From Vagococcus salmoninarum (lineage in GTDB: Bacteria; Bacillota; Bacilli; Lactobacillales; Vagococcaceae), in NCBI RefSeq assembly GCF_003987495.1, contig NZ_NGJU01000005.1, positions 62,001 through 126,000 on the forward strand: a stretch of 64,000 nt of DNA, in the 5' to 3' direction. A model generated the notes under the pieces. The model was not told the origin of the DNA, searched no databases, and saw nothing but the letters and a program-made list of their open reading frames with translations. Position numbers and translations under genes: made by a program. Positions 8,408 to 17,531 of the stretch are shown here, in pieces (position 1 is the first letter of the stretch; each line of letters starts with the position of its first letter).

Positions 8408-9109
8408 CTATATTTCAAACTCAATTTCATAAGGATACAAGTTAGTGTTATAGACTGAAACTGACACTTCAATCACCTGATTATCACGATTAAAGCCACG
8501 ACGGACTCGTTTCATTCCATGACTCTCTGTGGTTTTTAGCACATTTTTTTCAGCTGCGCCAAGAACAGTTACCGAAAATTGGTCTTGAAAATGATCAACT
8601 AAAAAGTTCTCATCTGCTAAGATTCGGTACATAGACGTTGTCGCTAATCTTTCTTTGGTCTGTTGATAGACACTTCCTGGTAAATAATGATTAAAAATAA
8701 TATAAGGTTGCTCATCAATATCATACATCCGTGTGATTTTAGTTACCGTTTCACCAAAATACTCATAATATTTATGCTCTTGATCGATTGCTAACTTATC
8801 AATCTCAACTAATCTTTTAGCAATCTTAAAGCCTTTTTTTTCTAATACTGTTGAAAATGAATCACCTTTTGAGAGTTTATTAAACAAACGATTACTTAAG
8901 ACTGTTGTTCCTTTGCCGCTCTTTTTTTCAACGTAGCCTTGTAAAGATAAGACTTCGATCGCTTTGCGAATCGTAATTTTACTGACTTTAAACATCTCTT
9001 CAAACTCAGTTTCAGTTGGCAACATTTCCCCAACCAGATAAACATTATTTTGTATATCGTTCTTTATGCTCTCCGATATTTCCATGTATAAAACACTTTT
9101 TCTTTTCAT
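8408..9109 (-). CDS. GntR-family regulator, HutC subfamily
   Basis: Transcription factor of 233 residues. A winged helix-turn-helix spans about residues 5-70 (LPTETEFEEMFKVSKITIRKAIEVLSL is the recognition region, given here only for its position near 28-54), and a UTRA ligand-binding domain spans about 85-230. Family members sense phosphorylated sugars or amino-sugar metabolites. It sits at the head of the cluster and two promoters in the cluster carry a common palindrome, so local repression is likely. A TGTATAAT -10 lies at about 9151-9158, directly after the terminator of the upstream operon. Confidence 0.86.
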   Translation of the reverse strand: MKRKSVLYMEISESIKNDIQNNVYLVGEMLPTETEFEEMFKVSKITIRKAIEVLSLQGYVEKKSGKGTTVLSNRLFNKLSKGDSFSTVLEKKGFKIAKRLVEIDKLAIDQEHKYYEYFGETVTKITRMYDIDEQPYIIFNHYLPGSVYQQTKERLATTSMYRILADENFLVDHFQDQFSVTVLGAAEKNVLKTTESHGMKRVRRGFNRDNQVIEVSVSVYNTNLYPYEIEFEI

Positions 9110-9159
9110 TTTTTAGCCTCTCACTTTACCTGTAGTTTGTCTAATCCCTTCTATTATAC

Positions 9160-9184
9160 AAAAAAAGAGAGAAATATTCTCTCT
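9160..9184 (-). terminator. Terminator of the coiled-coil/autolysin operon
   Basis: Hairpin at 9167-9184 (AGAGAGAATATTTCTCTC on the minus strand) followed by seven T residues. The TATAAT of the next gene begins one base after the T run. Confidence 0.75.
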
Positions 9185-9206
9185 AAATGTGTTATATTTT
9201 AATTTT

Positions 9207-10580
9207 TTATTCAATTTCAGTTTGAACATGTTCATCAATAATTCGTTCTAGCATCTGATTTTCTGATTGAATCACATCAAAATAAGCAGCTTTTTCAACT
9301 AAATTTTCATAATCACCTGATAAAATAACAACACGAGGTTTCATCCATAAAAAGCCTTGACGAATTTTAACCCGATCATTAATCATTTTGCACTCGTCCA
9401 TCATCACAAATAGTTCGATGTCTTTAGGGGATTGTTTTAAACGATTGACTCGTTCTCGTTCATACTTCATTTCACTTTCACCAATTGTTAAGCGCTCACT
9501 GATTACAATTAGCCGTTGATTTACTTGATAAGTGTGTTCTAAATATTTAGCTTTTTGATACAGTTGATCGTATTCGATTAAATCGATATGCTTTTTACGA
9601 TACCAGTCTTCAGATCGTTCAACATAAGGAATTTCACCTTCAATAATATCAAGGCTATTTTCCATTACTTGACGTTCTAACCGACTAACTAAATGTTCAA
9701 GTTTTTCATTCGTTACTTTGATTCGCTCTTTAGCATCACGTTCCCGGCGTAAAGCTTCTTCATAATACAAAGCTTGCTTATTGAGAACTGTTGTATTACC
9801 AGAAACAGCTTCCTGACCATAAATTGCCATCCCTTGATTATTAAGCATCTCAATTTCTTTTTTTAATTGTTCATTTGTAGTTTTCAGACGTTCATTTTCA
9901 GCAGCTAATTGATTATCATTTAAAGCATAGCTGTCTGCTTGTACATCCTCCGAATATTTTGCTTCTTTAGTCTTTGGTTGAAACGACTTTGCTTCATCTG
10001 GAGCAACAACTGGTTCAGAAAAATTATAGATAAAAGATTCAGTTGTCCTTAGTGGTTCAACTACTTCATCGCCAACTTCGTCCATTTCCAAACCGCTCTT
10101 TAAATAATCTTCGACAATATAAAAAATTTCTTGTTCCCACGCAGAGACAGGATCTTCTTCACCAGGTACTCCTTGTTGAATTAAAGATTGAGATAAAATA
10201 GTCCCAAAGGGGAAACCTTGTTCATTTTCCACTAAAGGAATAAATTCAAAGGAATATTCTGAAATTTGTGAATCAATTTTTTTCACTTGTGTCCAAACCA
10301 TTTGAGGATAATAGCGTTTTAATTTTTCTAATAAGTCTTCCCATTCAATGTCACTTTCTAAAAGTACAATGCTCAAACTTTTTTCTAATGAAACAGCTTG
10401 AAGAAGTTGAGTGAATTGACGCTCAACTTCTTCAGCTGGATAAGTGTAAATTGAATTTTTTTTCTCATATAACTTTCGACATTGCTCTAGTAGCGTCGCT
10501 AAGGGATTGACTTGAAAAACAAAATTGCCTTCCTCAAAGGTTGGATGTTGGTAAACTGATACTTCAATTTTGCCTTTCAT
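9207..10580 (-). CDS. Uncharacterised cytoplasmic coiled-coil protein, third gene of the autolysin operon
   Basis: I do not recognise this 457-residue protein. It has no signal peptide or membrane helix. Residues 1-115 look like a compact alpha/beta domain, 130-225 are acidic and probably flexible, about 226-320 form heptad-rich coiled coil (LAAENERLKTTNEQLKKEI and similar), and 330-457 are again helical with a short beta strand (RVVILSG). It starts 18 bases after the autolysin stop and ends at a terminator, so it belongs to the same transcript. A scaffold linking wall hydrolase activity to a cellular position is a guess from context. Confidence 0.75.
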   Translation of the reverse strand: MKGKIEVSVYQHPTFEEGNFVFQVNPLATLLEQCRKLYEKKNSIYTYPAEEVERQFTQLLQAVSLEKSLSIVLLESDIEWEDLLEKLKRYYPQMVWTQVKKIDSQISEYSFEFIPLVENEQGFPFGTILSQSLIQQGVPGEEDPVSAWEQEIFYIVEDYLKSGLEMDEVGDEVVEPLRTTESFIYNFSEPVVAPDEAKSFQPKTKEAKYSEDVQADSYALNDNQLAAENERLKTTNEQLKKEIEMLNNQGMAIYGQEAVSGNTTVLNKQALYYEEALRRERDAKERIKVTNEKLEHLVSRLERQVMENSLDIIEGEIPYVERSEDWYRKKHIDLIEYDQLYQKAKYLEHTYQVNQRLIVISERLTIGESEMKYERERVNRLKQSPKDIELFVMMDECKMINDRVKIRQGFLWMKPRVVILSGDYENLVEKAAYFDVIQSENQMLERIIDEHVQTEIE

Positions 10581-10598
10581 CCACCTCGTCCTCTCACT

Positions 10599-12176
10599 TT
10601 AAATATATGTTATATAAGGACTCGTAGTTACTAATATTTGTCCTTCTGTTAATATCGTATCTTCTAAATTATTCCACTTAACTAATTGTTCCACAGGAAT
10701 ACCAACTTTATCAGCAATGTCACTAATATTTTCACCTTTAGTTACATAGTGAGTTTTATCAGTTTTGACTTGCTTGCCAGCAACCTTAAGGGTTTTAGCT
10801 TCAAATAAAGCTGAAGGTACTGCGTTTTTCATAGCATGACCTAGTTGACTAACTTTTAATAGGGCAACTTCTTTAGCTTCTTTAGTCACTAACTCTTTGT
10901 CAGTGGCTTTTTTTCGTTTACTTGCAGCTAAGCGATCTGTTTTCTCTTGAACTTTTTTGTCAGTCGATAATTTTTTCTTATCAGTAATTTCTTCAACGAG
11001 TTCACGTCTAACAACTATGGTTGTATTAGCTTTTAACAAAAACTCATCTTCCGACATTTTATTTAATTCTTTAAGTCGGTTGATTGTTGTTCCATAATGT
11101 TTACTAACGTCCCAAAGACTTTCACCTTCGGCAACTTTATGGCGAGTCACTTTAACCCGTTTTTTAACTTTTTTCACTTCATCAAACTGTTGTAAATCAT
11201 AAGTCTCAATTAAGCCATTCAACTTCTGGTTGTAGCGAGAATCCGTCGCATAACGACCAGTTAAATAAGTCGTTGCGTCACGATAAGACTTAGTCTTACT
11301 TTTCCATGTCCCTTGATAAAAACTTGACGTTGAGTTAGTGCCACCTTTAATTAATAAGGCGTAATCTTCTAATGATTCTTTGTAACTTGGGTATTTTCTA
11401 AAGTTAGCGGTAATTGAATACATCTTACCTTTACCATTATCTTCTAGTGTCGGCATACCAACACTTTTCCCTTTATAACTACCTTTGATACCAAACAAGT
11501 TAAAGTTAGGGTCCCGGGCTAATGTACTATTCCCTGAAGCACTTTCTAAAATTGCTTGAGCAATCATTACTGAAGCATAAATATCATTTTTCTCACCAAT
11601 CCGACTAGCTTGTGGGCCTATTTGATTGATGAACTCTTGAGTCGATTGGTTTTTACTATAAGTAATACTACCTTCATTCAAGAGTTCTTTGTCCGTTTGC
11701 TCTTTGTTACTACTAGAAGAGCTACTCGAACTTGAATTATTTGAGCTACTTGTGCTCGGTTTAGATGAACTTGAGCCTGGTTTAACGGTACTATTACTTG
11801 TCGTTGATGTGCCTGGTTTTGACGAGCTAGTACTTGGCTTAGTTCCACTAGAATTTGTGCTACTTGTTGACTCAACTGGCTTTGAACTACTTGAAACTGG
11901 TGGTTGACTCTCAGAAGACTGTTGGCTGCTACTAGAAGATTCAATAACATTACCTGACGACGTATCTATGGTCGGCTGAGGCACTTCTTCTAAGCTACTA
12001 GAAACTAGCGTATTACTAGTTCCACCAGTGGATGTCGAGCTAGCTTGTGATTTAGTTGTTTCGGCATATGCCAGTGTTTCTAAAATTGGTGTCGTTGCTG
12101 ATACTAAGATCAACCCCGCACTTGCTTGGGCTCCTATCCGTCTTAGTAGTGCTCCTTTTGACTTTTTATTAGACAT
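10599..12176 (-). CDS. Secreted LysM autolysin with GH73 glucosaminidase domain
   Basis: Cell-wall hydrolase expected to cut the glycan between GlcNAc and MurNAc. Order of parts in 525 residues: signal peptide 1-38 with cleavage after AYA, low-complexity Ser/Thr/Pro linker 40-160, GH73 glucosaminidase about 170-328 with the catalytic Glu211 in AQAILESASG, a first LysM about 345-392, a basic helical linker, and a second LysM about 477-522. The layout resembles enterococcal AtlA-type enzymes but with two LysM repeats split by an unusual linker. It lies 25 bases after one coiled-coil gene and 18 before another, which is not the usual setting of such an enzyme. Confidence 0.88.
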   Translation of the reverse strand: MSNKKSKGALLRRIGAQASAGLILVSATTPILETLAYAETTKSQASSTSTGGTSNTLVSSSLEEVPQPTIDTSSGNVIESSSSSQQSSESQPPVSSSSKPVESTSSTNSSGTKPSTSSSKPGTSTTSNSTVKPGSSSSKPSTSSSNNSSSSSSSSSNKEQTDKELLNEGSITYSKNQSTQEFINQIGPQASRIGEKNDIYASVMIAQAILESASGNSTLARDPNFNLFGIKGSYKGKSVGMPTLEDNGKGKMYSITANFRKYPSYKESLEDYALLIKGGTNSTSSFYQGTWKSKTKSYRDATTYLTGRYATDSRYNQKLNGLIETYDLQQFDEVKKVKKRVKVTRHKVAEGESLWDVSKHYGTTINRLKELNKMSEDEFLLKANTTIVVRRELVEEITDKKKLSTDKKVQEKTDRLAASKRKKATDKELVTKEAKEVALLKVSQLGHAMKNAVPSALFEAKTLKVAGKQVKTDKTHYVTKGENISDIADKVGIPVEQLVKWNNLEDTILTEGQILVTTSPYITYI

Positions 12177-12201
12177 TCATCATTTCCTCTTTTCTAACTA
12201 C

Positions 12202-13074
12202 CTATTCTTCCTCTGGACGTTCAACGTCAGAAAGGATTGTTAATTTTCTTAGTAGTTCTTCGAAAATCATTTCTGAATCACTCTTCGTCGCGTAAATCTT
12301 TTGATACAACGTCCGAGCATCTTGGGAGATATTTTCTAAATCTCTTTCAGCATCACTAACAATTCTTCTTGAATCATAGTTTGCTTGATCAACAATTTGA
12401 CGAGCTTTTGATTTTGCTTCTAACATAACTTCTGCAATATCTTCTTTCGAAATCGCCCCTTCTTCAATTAAACGGCTATTCGTTGCTAATAATTCATCTT
12501 TAGCCGCTGTTAATTCTTGACGTAACTCACGTACTTGTTTTTTAAGTAATTCTTTTTCTTGCTCTGTTTCAGGATCTGGCAAGGCGGCTGTTTGAACATT
12601 CAACATTTTTTCAGTTAATTGATCTAATTCCGTTTGTTTTACATTAATTTCTCTTTGGAATTGTCGAGCACTTGCTTCAGCACGACTAACAACTTCCGTA
12701 TTTTGTTGAATCTCTTGTGTCATACGAGTATTTTCTGAGCGTAAAGCTGCTAATTCAGCTTTCATTGCCGTTGAGTCTTCCTCTAATTGTTGATAGTGAT
12801 TAGGTAAGGCTTGCACTGACGATAACTTCATAGCAAGTTCTTCTTTTTCACGTTTTAAGTTAGCTAATTCACGGTCTTTCTCTGATAAAAGACTGTCAAA
12901 ATTATTTCCTTTAGGAGCAGCACTACTTTTAGGGGTTGAACCACTTGATTTAGTCTTTTCTGGCTCTTTATCCTCTTCGTAATACTCTTCATAATAGTAG
13001 TCATCATAATAATCGTCATCATCATAGTAATAGTCATCATAATAATCTTTGGCTTTTTTACTTTTTCTAAACAC
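12202..13074 (-). CDS. DivIVA-like coiled-coil protein with Tyr/Asp-rich N-terminus
   Basis: A 290-residue cytoplasmic protein with three parts: a strikingly acidic, tyrosine-rich tail at residues 8-38 (DYYDDYYYDDDDYYDDYYYE), a Ser/Pro/Lys linker to about 60, and coiled coil from about 62 to 280. Residues 210-260 (EAKSKARQIVDQANYDSRRI) resemble the C-terminal half of DivIVA proteins, but the N-terminal lipid-binding DivIVA motif is missing. The start is GTG at 13074 with GAGAGGTGG seven bases upstream. It is the first gene of the operon. Function is not known. A polar or septal scaffold is a reasonable inference. Confidence 0.75.
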   Translation of the reverse strand: MFRKSKKAKDYYDDYYYDDDDYYDDYYYEEYYEEDKEPEKTKSSGSTPKSSAAPKGNNFDSLLSEKDRELANLKREKEELAMKLSSVQALPNHYQQLEEDSTAMKAELAALRSENTRMTQEIQQNTEVVSRAEASARQFQREINVKQTELDQLTEKMLNVQTAALPDPETEQEKELLKKQVRELRQELTAAKDELLATNSRLIEEGAISKEDIAEVMLEAKSKARQIVDQANYDSRRIVSDAERDLENISQDARTLYQKIYATKSDSEMIFEELLRKLTILSDVERPEEE

Positions 13075-13376
13075 AGTTGTTCCACCTCTCTATGAAATAC
13101 AGGGTATTTTCAATAATTAACTTTTGTCTACACAATAAAAGAACTTATAAAAGAACTTTTGTTAGTAAGCCTTGATAATAACCTGTTCGCTTGATTTCCA
13201 ATTAAACAATTAGCTCTTATCTTTGTTAAAACCTACTCAAATATACACTCTAAATTATACCATATCCGTTTTAATATGCAACCTTTTTTGTTAAAACTCC
13301 CCTTTAATTACATAGCTTTTGTTCGTTAAATAACGAAGAAAAATATTTAGACACTGAGGTTCTTCACTTACGTTTT
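13075..13376. other. Intergenic region of about 300 bases: long operon leader
   Basis: Holds the promoter at 13254-13281 and its roughly 170-base leader. The leader contains a direct repeat of AGTTCTTTTAT about 12 bases apart but no clear riboswitch or terminator that I can fold by eye. The part from 13282 to 13376, after rsmI, has no strong terminator. Confidence 0.6.
13254..13281 (-). promoter_or_regulatory. Promoter of the coiled-coil/autolysin operon
   Basis: TTGCAT (13276-13281), 16-base spacer, TATAAT (13254-13259) preceded by TATGG. It gives a leader of about 170 bases before the GTG start at 13074. Confidence 0.65.
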
Positions 13377-14255
13377 TTATATTTCATGGTATACCTTATA
13401 AACTTCTTGTTTTTTTATCCCTCTTATTTTAGCGACATTTTTAACTGCATCTTTTGATGATTCACCTGAGGCTATTAATTTTTCAACGTGTTCAAGAATT
13501 GATAAGTCTCGCCACAAGGCTTCTGTCTCAGCCTTGATAGCCGCTTGGCTTTTACCAGCCACTAGAATGCAGCACTCCCCTTTAATCTCATGATCTTCTA
13601 AATAGGCGATTATTTCATTTAAACTGCCTCTGATATATTCTTCATGAAGTTTCGTTAGTTCACGACAAAGAGCGCCTTGACGCTCACCACCAAAAACTTC
13701 AGCCATGTTTTTAAAGGTGCCTTTTAATCGCCGAGGCGATTCGTAAAATATCAACGTCTCTTCTTGACTTTCCAAAGGGGTTAACAAGGCTAATTGTTCG
13801 TTCTTTTTACGACCGATAAACCCATGAAAACTAAAGGTTTCAGCTGCTAAGCCTGAGGCAATCAAGGCCGTCACACCAGCCGTTGCTCCTGGCAATGAAA
13901 TGACAGGTAAATCGGCTGCTAAACAAGCTAAAACTAGCTCATGTCCTGGATCACTAATTGAAGGCATACCAGCATCGCTCACTTGTGCAATATCAGCGCC
14001 AGCTTTTAACTTTCGAATTAATTCAGGTATCCGTTCATTATAATTATGTTCGTGAAAACTGATTTGGGGCGTAGTGATTTCAAAGTGATTGAGTAATTTT
14101 TGGGTGTTGCGGGTATCTTCACTAGCAATTAAGGTCGCTTCTTTCAAAGTCGTAATTGCTCGGAAGGTCATATCTTGTAAATTGCCAATCGGTGTAGGAA
14201 CTAAATAAAGTCGCCCAGTCTCAATTGTCTTATCATAACTTTTTTGCTTTAGCAT
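13377..14255 (-). CDS. rsmI: 16S rRNA 2'-O-methyltransferase RsmI
   Basis: SAM-dependent methyltransferase for C1402 of 16S rRNA in the decoding centre. The 292-residue protein shows the tetrapyrrole-methylase fold: LVPTPIGNLQDMT at the N-terminus, SEDTRNTQKLLNHF, SDAGMPSISDPG and the SLPGATAGVTALIASGLA SAM region. It lies downstream of yabA as in Bacillus, separated by a terminator. Confidence 0.95.
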   Translation of the reverse strand: MLKQKSYDKTIETGRLYLVPTPIGNLQDMTFRAITTLKEATLIASEDTRNTQKLLNHFEITTPQISFHEHNYNERIPELIRKLKAGADIAQVSDAGMPSISDPGHELVLACLAADLPVISLPGATAGVTALIASGLAAETFSFHGFIGRKKNEQLALLTPLESQEETLIFYESPRRLKGTFKNMAEVFGGERQGALCRELTKLHEEYIRGSLNEIIAYLEDHEIKGECCILVAGKSQAAIKAETEALWRDLSILEHVEKLIASGESSKDAVKNVAKIRGIKKQEVYKVYHEI

Positions 14256-14296
14256 CGGTTTGACTCCTTATTTTAAGTAATTGTTCACAAGTAATA

Positions 14297-14328
14297 CTAA
14301 AAAACTGGTAGGATTTCTCCGACCAGTT
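14297..14328 (-). terminator. Terminator between yabA and rsmI
   Basis: An 11-bp stem with one mismatch (14303-14313 with 14318-14328) and a GAAA loop, followed on the minus strand by a T run. It overlaps the yabA stop codon, so rsmI needs its own promoter or read-through. Confidence 0.75.
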
Positions 14329-14666
14329 TACTTACGTTCGCCATAGATAACATCTAAACAAAAGGCACACTCTTCATCATTTTCACGGCGTGAACCGTAA
14401 CAAACGTTACAGACATGAAAGCCTTCTTCATAAATTTTTTCTAAATTCAAACGAGATTTAGACAGTTCTTGTTTTTCATCAGAACTATTTTGAATCGCCT
14501 CTAGCTCCATTAAACGGGCTCGTAAATGGCGGTTTTCGATTTCTAAACTAACATTTTGCTCAGTTAACTTGTCGACTGCTTCTTTCATATCACTTAAGCG
14601 AGTTAAAATATTTTTGACTTCTGTTTCTAAATGACCAAATTCGTCATGTAGTGTTCGTTTATCCAT
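14328..14666 (-). CDS. yabA: DNA replication initiation control protein YabA
   Basis: Negative regulator of DnaA that also contacts DnaN. The 112-residue size is typical. The N-terminal half is a leucine-zipper coiled coil (residues 5-60), and the C-terminal half carries the zinc-binding cysteines [20 protein letters not shown]. The start overlaps the 3' end of ricT by eight bases. Confidence 0.95.
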   Translation of the reverse strand: MDKRTLHDEFGHLETEVKNILTRLSDMKEAVDKLTEQNVSLEIENRHLRARLMELEAIQNSSDEKQELSKSRLNLEKIYEEGFHVCNVCYGSRRENDEECAFCLDVIYGERK

Positions 14667-15513
14667 CAGAATCTTCCTTTTTATCCGTTGTCACCTGAGC
14701 TAAGCCGTTCTTTTCAAACTCTTTTAGTTCATCGTAATCATAATCAACGGTCATTTCTTTACCAAAGAGGCGGACTTTAACTACTCGATCTAATAAATTT
14801 AAACCAATTACTTTGCCTAAGCCTTCTGGTGTTTTGATTTCTTTGCCATAATCGGGTAACTCACGACGAGCATCTTCATACATATCATTTTCATATTTCA
14901 AACAACACATTAAACGGCCACATAAGCCAGAAATTTTCGTTTGGTTCAATGACAAGTTTTGATCTTTAGCCATTTTTATTGAAACAGGAATAAAATCCCC
15001 TAAAAAAGTTGAACAACATAGTTGACGACCACAAGGACCAATTCCGCCTAAGATTTTAGCTTCATCTCGGACACCTATTTGGCGCAGTTCAATCCGCGTT
15101 TTGAAAATACTTGCTAGATCTTTGACTAATTCTCTAAAATCAATCCGACCTTCAGCTGTAAATTGAAAAATCATTTTTGAGCGGTCGTAAGCATATTCGA
15201 CTTGAATAAGTTTCATCTCTAATTGATGTTCAGCGATTTTAGTCTTCGCAATCGTAAAGGCTACTGCAGCATCTTCGCGATTTTTATCTTCTTTTTTTAT
15301 TTCGTCACTTGAGGCTGTTTTCAGAATCGGTTTTAAGTCATCTGGTAAATCCGCTGGTTCAACAATTTTCTTCGGAATTGCAACAGCCCCTAATTGTTTA
15401 CTCTGTTGTGTTTCAACTAGTACTTTTTGATTGTATTTATATTCTTCTTTGCCTGGTGTAAAGTAATATATTTGTCCCGCTGGTCTAAATCTGACACCAA
15501 CAACTTCTACCAT
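14659..15513 (-). CDS. ricT: PSP1-domain protein RicT (YaaT)
   Basis: Component of the RicAFT complex, which in Bacillus affects mRNA processing with RNase Y and carries Fe-S clusters. Cysteines at 161, 166, 167, 198 and 203 (GPCGRQLCC and GLCGRLMCC) fall at the positions reported for Fe-S binding in the Bacillus protein. The frame is open to 15564, but I choose the ATG at 15513 because AAGGAGG lies seven bases before it and the protein then begins [13 protein letters not shown] as in homologues. The partner ricF is at 54113-54541. ricA is not in the window. Confidence 0.93.
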   Translation of the reverse strand: MVEVVGVRFRPAGQIYYFTPGKEEYKYNQKVLVETQQSKQLGAVAIPKKIVEPADLPDDLKPILKTASSDEIKKEDKNREDAAVAFTIAKTKIAEHQLEMKLIQVEYAYDRSKMIFQFTAEGRIDFRELVKDLASIFKTRIELRQIGVRDEAKILGGIGPCGRQLCCSTFLGDFIPVSIKMAKDQNLSLNQTKISGLCGRLMCCLKYENDMYEDARRELPDYGKEIKTPEGLGKVIGLNLLDRVVKVRLFGKEMTVDYDYDELKEFEKNGLAQVTTDKKEDSDG

Positions 15514-15523
15514 AATAACCTCC

Positions 15524-16468
15524 TTATCCCTCCAACAGATGCAATGTAAACTGTTCACATACATTTTGGAAACTGACGTTTGCTTCGATTTTTTTACGAC
15601 AATTCAGTGTTTCTTCAATCCCTTTTAACAATTTTTGCCGCGACCACTTAGTCGGAAACTGTTGAGATTTCTGACCTTTGATTGTCAGTGATAAAACACC
15701 TCTTAAATAAACTAATAACATATCAAAGAGAAGCCCTTGCTGCTCTTTTTCTTTAAAGACTTTAATGATCTTTTGTTGGACATAAACAAAAGAAAAGGGA
15801 TTGTTTTCAAGGATATAGACTAACCACTTGTCCACAGTTTCCTTACTTTCATTAAACCACTCCTCTTGATAAATTTCAATAGCTTTATCAAGACTATGAG
15901 TCAATTGGGCCAGTAAGTCGCCGTCAATTTCAGAAATCCCTTGGCTTAACAACTCTGATTTTAAGTTTTTTTCTGATAATGGTAAAAAGTGTAACGCTTG
16001 GCAACGGGATTGAATCGTTGGCAAAATCCGGCCTTTAGCACTTGTTAGAAAAACAATCACAATCTTGCCTTCAGGTTCTTCAATAAATTTTAACAAGCTA
16101 TTAGCAGCGCTAGCCGTCATCTTTTCGGCATCATGAATAATCAAAACTTTTTGCTGACTCTCCATCCCACTTTTAACGAATGTTTCTTTAATTTCACGTA
16201 TTTGGTCAACTTTAATTCGTTGGCCGTCAGGTAAAATATTGATGACATCTGGGTGTTCTTCATTACTTATCCTTTGACAATTATGACAACTACCACAAGG
16301 TTGATCACTTGTTTCTAAACAAAAAATTCGTTGACTCAACCAGAGGGCCATTTCTTTTTTACCAGTTCCTTGCTCCCCTTCAAACAAATAAGCATGAGTT
16401 AAACGATTTTTAGCGACACTTGCGGCTAATTGTTGAAAGACAATCGGTTGTTTTTGTGAAATTCCCAT
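15524..16468 (-). CDS. holB: DNA polymerase III delta-prime subunit
   Basis: Clamp-loader subunit working with DnaX and HolA. A P-loop-like GEQGTGKKE is near residue 35, followed by the zinc-binding cysteines CLETSDQPCGSCHNCQR and the sensor segment FIEEPEGKIVIVF. A TTG at 16492 gives eight more residues, but MGISQKQPIVFQQL from the ATG at 16468, one base past the darA stop, fits the family N-terminus better. The ribosome binding site is weak, so translation is probably coupled to darA. Confidence 0.92.
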   Translation of the reverse strand: MGISQKQPIVFQQLAASVAKNRLTHAYLFEGEQGTGKKEMALWLSQRIFCLETSDQPCGSCHNCQRISNEEHPDVINILPDGQRIKVDQIREIKETFVKSGMESQQKVLIIHDAEKMTASAANSLLKFIEEPEGKIVIVFLTSAKGRILPTIQSRCQALHFLPLSEKNLKSELLSQGISEIDGDLLAQLTHSLDKAIEIYQEEWFNESKETVDKWLVYILENNPFSFVYVQQKIIKVFKEKEQQGLLFDMLLVYLRGVLSLTIKGQKSQQFPTKWSRQKLLKGIEETLNCRKKIEANVSFQNVCEQFTLHLLEG

Positions 16469-16469
16469 C

Positions 16470-16817
<348 letters not shown>

Positions 16818-17462
16818 TTAATTGAATAACTCAGGGAACTGTTCACTGATTGCTGCAAAACAATGCTCAATAACAACTTCTAAAGATTCTCGAGCATCGA
16901 TCATTACGATTCTTTCAGGATTTTCTTCCGCTAACTTCAAGTAAGCATGTCGCACTCGTTGATGAAAGACTGGACTTTCCACGTCTAAACGATCTAGCTC
17001 AGCTAATGAACGACCTTGTTGAATGCGACTTAAACCAGTGTCAGAATCGACATCTAAATACAATGTTAAGTCTGGCGTAACTGATTCAATGGCAAATTCG
17101 TTAATTGAAGCAACTTCAGCCATACCAATTCGGCGACCGGCACCTTGATAAGCTAATGAACTATCGACGAAACGGTCACATAATATCAATTTTCCAGCTT
17201 CGATAGCTGGTAGAATCTTTTCTACTAAGTGTTGACGGCGGGCCGCTGCGTAAAGCAATGCTTCGGTTCGTTCATCCATCTCTGTATTTTTAGGATCAAG
17301 AATAATATTCCTGATTTTTTCGGCAATCGGGATGCCTCCTGGTTCTCTCGTCAATACTAAGGGACGATTCAATTCATTTGCCAGTTTTGGTCCTAATTCT
17401 TTAATGACACTTGTTTTTCCAGCACCATCTGGACCTTCGATTGTTATAAAAATACCTTTCAC
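16818..17462 (-). CDS. tmk: Thymidylate kinase
   Basis: Phosphorylates dTMP to dTDP. The P-loop EGPDGAGKTSVIKEL is near residues 9-23, the DR motif in CDRFVDSSLAYQGAGR near 90-105, and the lid region IQQGRSL follows. A GTG start at 17462 is chosen because GGAGG lies eight bases upstream and gives the family N-terminus MKGIFITIEG. An in-frame TTG at 17477 lies within that ribosome binding region and is less likely. Confidence 0.95.
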   Translation of the reverse strand: MKGIFITIEGPDGAGKTSVIKELGPKLANELNRPLVLTREPGGIPIAEKIRNIILDPKNTEMDERTEALLYAAARRQHLVEKILPAIEAGKLILCDRFVDSSLAYQGAGRRIGMAEVASINEFAIESVTPDLTLYLDVDSDTGLSRIQQGRSLAELDRLDVESPVFHQRVRHAYLKLAEENPERIVMIDARESLEVVIEHCFAAISEQFPELFN

Positions 17463-17531
17463 TTCAACTGCCTCCAATGTCTTTCATATCTTTATTTTAC
17501 TTGATTACGTAGTGACTGTCTATTTAGACGA

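Noticed and set aside
11689-11907. Plus-strand Leu/Glu-rich frame and a minus-strand Gln-rich frame over the autolysin linker
   Set aside because: Both are off-frame readings of the repetitive Ser/Thr codons of the autolysin gene and lack ribosome binding sites.
11700-11940. Low-complexity DNA resembling a tandem repeat
   Set aside because: It is the coding sequence of the Ser/Thr/Pro linker of the autolysin, not a separate repeat element.
12864-13085. Methionine/isoleucine-rich frame over the start of the coiled-coil gene
   Set aside because: It is the shifted reading of the Tyr/Asp repeat and has lower coding plausibility than the 290-residue frame.
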